From NCBI GenBank assembly GCA_009787435.1, contig WRFW01000198.1, positions 1 through 12,544 of the forward strand: a stretch of 12,544 nucleotides of DNA, given 5' to 3'. Position numbers and translations under genes: made by a program. The notes under the pieces were generated by a model. The model was not told the origin of the DNA, searched no databases, and was given only the letters and a program-made list of their open reading frames with translations. Of this stretch, positions 11,016-12,544 are shown piece by piece; positions within the stretch are counted from its first letter, which is position 1; every line of letters begins with the position of its first letter. Origin of the DNA: Defluviitaleaceae bacterium. GTDB taxonomy: Bacteria > Bacillota > Clostridia > Lachnospirales > UBA5962.

Positions 11016-12544
11016 CTATTTAATAAACAAGTAAACAGCGGCTAAAATTAAAACTACACTGCTATTAATATCAATAGGCTTTTCTTCCAAAACTTCATTT
11101 TCAACAGGTTCACAGCAAGATTTATCCATTCTATAAACTAAGTTATTTGCTTGCTCTTCATGCACTAGAGACATAGTACTAACGTTCATTAAAGCGTTCC
11201 AAGTATCTTGGCCAACTATGCCATCGGCTGAAAGCCCTGCCGCACGCTGAAATGCTTTAACCGCTTCTTCTGTTCCTGAGCCAAAGTTGCTATCTTCAGC
11301 TATAGCTGGTATGCTCGGGTATATGCTTCTAGCTCTGTTTAATGCTTTTTGAACTTGTAAAACATCATCACTTATTTGACCTTTTCTAATATAATAACCA
11401 GGGTAAGAAGATGGCGGGCTAGGAGTGTGCCCAACTATTCCCCAATATTCATTGTATAAAGCTCGCCAAGTGTCTGAACCAACTATACCATCGGCTTTTA
11501 GACCCATTTCTCTTTGGAAAGCAATTACTGCGTTTTTAGTTGCTGCATCAAACTTACTATTTTGGACTACATAAGGAATATTAGGGTTAAATTTACCGAT
11601 ATAATTAAGCAAAAATTGCAAACGGGCAACATTTTGCCCAGTTGCACCCTCTTTAATAGCAACTGTTGGCGGAGTAGTTCCAATTCCTATATGTTCGCCC
11701 TCAGAATTCATTTCAGACAAGCCTTTTACTGCATTATATCTTCTCTGAATTTCATACCAAGTTGCCTTGCCTACTTTCCCATCTGGTGTTAAACCCCACA
11801 ATCTTTGGAATGCTTTTACACTTTCAACTGTAGATGGTCCAAAAATACCATCTACTTTGCCCGGTGCTGGTATATAAAAAGAGCCTGAAATTCTATTTAG
11901 CTGCTCTTGAATTTTCCGAACATACTCTCCAGAATCGCCCTCGCTTATAGTATAACCAGGGTAAGATTCTAAATTATCGCTGAAAATATTACTTTCTCTA
12001 AGCTCTAAATCATAAGCGTAATATTTATCTATAATTTGCCATGCAGTTAACCCTCTTTCTGCATCTTCCGCTGAGCCCCATTGAGAAAGCCAACCTGGGC
12101 ATTTTACACGGTTACCATCGCAATACTGAGCTAGGAATGGCTCTTTGTGACCTATTATTGCTAAATATTCATTGAATATATAGTCTACAACACGTGAAAT
12201 GTTTGAACCAAAAGCACCGCCGGGTTTAAAATAGTGGTCTATAGTTGTGGAATTTGTAATATCAAAATTATAGCCACGCGAGCGGTAAAATTCAGTATAT
12301 ATTCTGTTTAAGGTGAATGAGATTATACACCAAATATTTGCAATTAACGCTGCCTCTTTCCAAGTATCAAAAATTTCATGGCTGGCAACGTTTTTTATGT
12401 AATCTTTAAATGCTACTCGCATATTTTGAGCGTTACTATCTGGCGTGCCTAAGTGTACGGTAATATAGCCAGGGATTATTACATTAGCTAGAACACGCCC
12501 AGCGGGAAAGCTTTCTTCTTCAAGATTAAAACGGCTTATAGTTC
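11016..12544 (-). CDS. SleC-like spore cortex-lytic / peptidoglycan-binding protein, N-terminus beyond window
   Basis: SleC is the clostridial germination enzyme that cleaves spore cortex peptidoglycan. The frame is open to the right edge: before the internal Met at 12422 there are 40 more codons, including VIIPGYITVHLGTPDSNAQN, which matches the SleC family, so the start lies outside. In order from that Met: a SpoIID-type catalytic-like domain (1-150) with FKDYIKNVASHEIFDTW (Glu16 at the expected catalytic position), LNRIYTEFYRSRGYNFDITNS and QYCDGNRVKCPGWLSQWG; then three PG_binding_1 repeats (about 153-230, 252-328 and 339-415), each with an AFQR-type helix and a DG-x-VG-x-x-TW motif; then a Cys-Cys, acidic stretch and a C-terminal hydrophobic run (455-468, VVLILAAVYLFIK). 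Three repeats and the hydrophobic tail are more than SleC has. It may be a paralogue rather than SleC itself. Confidence 0.85.
   Translation of the reverse strand, partial: TISRFNLEEESFPAGRVLANVIIPGYITVHLGTPDSNAQNMRVAFKDYIKNVASHEIFDTWKEAALIANIWCIISFTLNRIYTEFYRSRGYNFDITNSTTIDHYFKPGGAFGSNISRVVDYIFNEYLAIIGHKEPFLAQYCDGNRVKCPGWLSQWGSAEDAERGLTAWQIIDKYYAYDLELRESNIFSDNLESYPGYTISEGDSGEYVRKIQEQLNRISGSFYIPAPGKVDGIFGPSTVESVKAFQRLWGLTPDGKVGKATWYEIQRRYNAVKGLSEMNSEGEHIGIGTTPPTVAIKEGATGQNVARLQFLLNYIGKFNPNIPYVVQNSKFDAATKNAVIAFQREMGLKADGIVGSDTWRALYNEYWGIVGHTPSPPSSYPGYYIRKGQISDDVLQVQKALNRARSIYPSIPAIAEDSNFGSGTEEAVKAFQRAAGLSADGIVGQDTWNALMNVSTMSLVHEEQANNLVYRMDKSCCEPVENEVLEEKPIDINSSVVLILAAVYLFIK

Overview
The window is AT-rich DNA from a low-GC, endospore-forming Firmicute. 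It is most likely a member of the Clostridia, and a lineage near Lachnospirales is my guess from the style of the proteins. Evidence for this is the Firmicute order rpmG-secE-nusG-rplK-rplA-rplJ-rplL, a DnaD-type plus DnaI-type primosome pair, strong AGGAGG-like ribosome binding sites, and a protein resembling the clostridial spore cortex-lytic enzyme SleC. I see no phage, integrase, transposase, CRISPR, tRNA or rRNA. This is ordinary chromosome with several local oddities.

Layout. (1) 1-2136, plus strand: the 3' part of an IMP dehydrogenase family gene, overlapping by one base an RNase Z gene. A bidirectional terminator at 2213-2252 separates them from the convergent ribosomal operon. (2) 2275-6064, minus strand: a consensus promoter at 6036-6064 drives rpmG, secE, nusG, rplK, rplA, rplJ and rplL. 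RNA-level control elements are interspersed: a hairpin with a T run just after the promoter, matching GTGGGAG...CCACG elements before rplK and rplA, and an L10 leader followed by a terminator-like hairpin before rplJ. The operon ends after rplL, and rpoB/rpoC do not follow. (3) 6069-6290: tandem repeats in the divergent intergenic region, carrying a short hairpin family that recurs at 9732-9804. (4) 6306-9616, plus strand: a 36-residue ORF overlapping murC, then a cluster of DnaA-box-like 9-mers and a promoter in front of a DnaD-like gene and a DnaI/DnaC-like helicase loader. (5) 9834-10862, plus: a clostridial protein of unknown function, possibly spore-associated, with a His/Gly/Asn-rich tail. 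(6) 11016-12544, minus: a SleC-like protein with three peptidoglycan-binding repeats, running off the right edge.

How the genes fit together: the ribosomal operon couples translation parts (L33, L11, L1, L10, L7/L12) with transcription elongation (NusG) and secretion (SecE). The murC/primosome block pairs wall precursor synthesis with replication initiation, and the DnaA-box cluster suggests DnaA may control the primosome genes. The last two genes point to spore structure or germination.

The points most worth a second look are: an IMPDH-family protein with Ser in place of the catalytic Cys and with no recognisable flap or C-terminal tail; a SecE with a long, exclusively acidic extension; two promoters placed so that transcripts would start at or next to the ATG (leaderless); the DnaA-box cluster; and the SleC-like protein with a hydrophobic C-terminal tail. 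I did not find a convincing wholly new multi-gene system.
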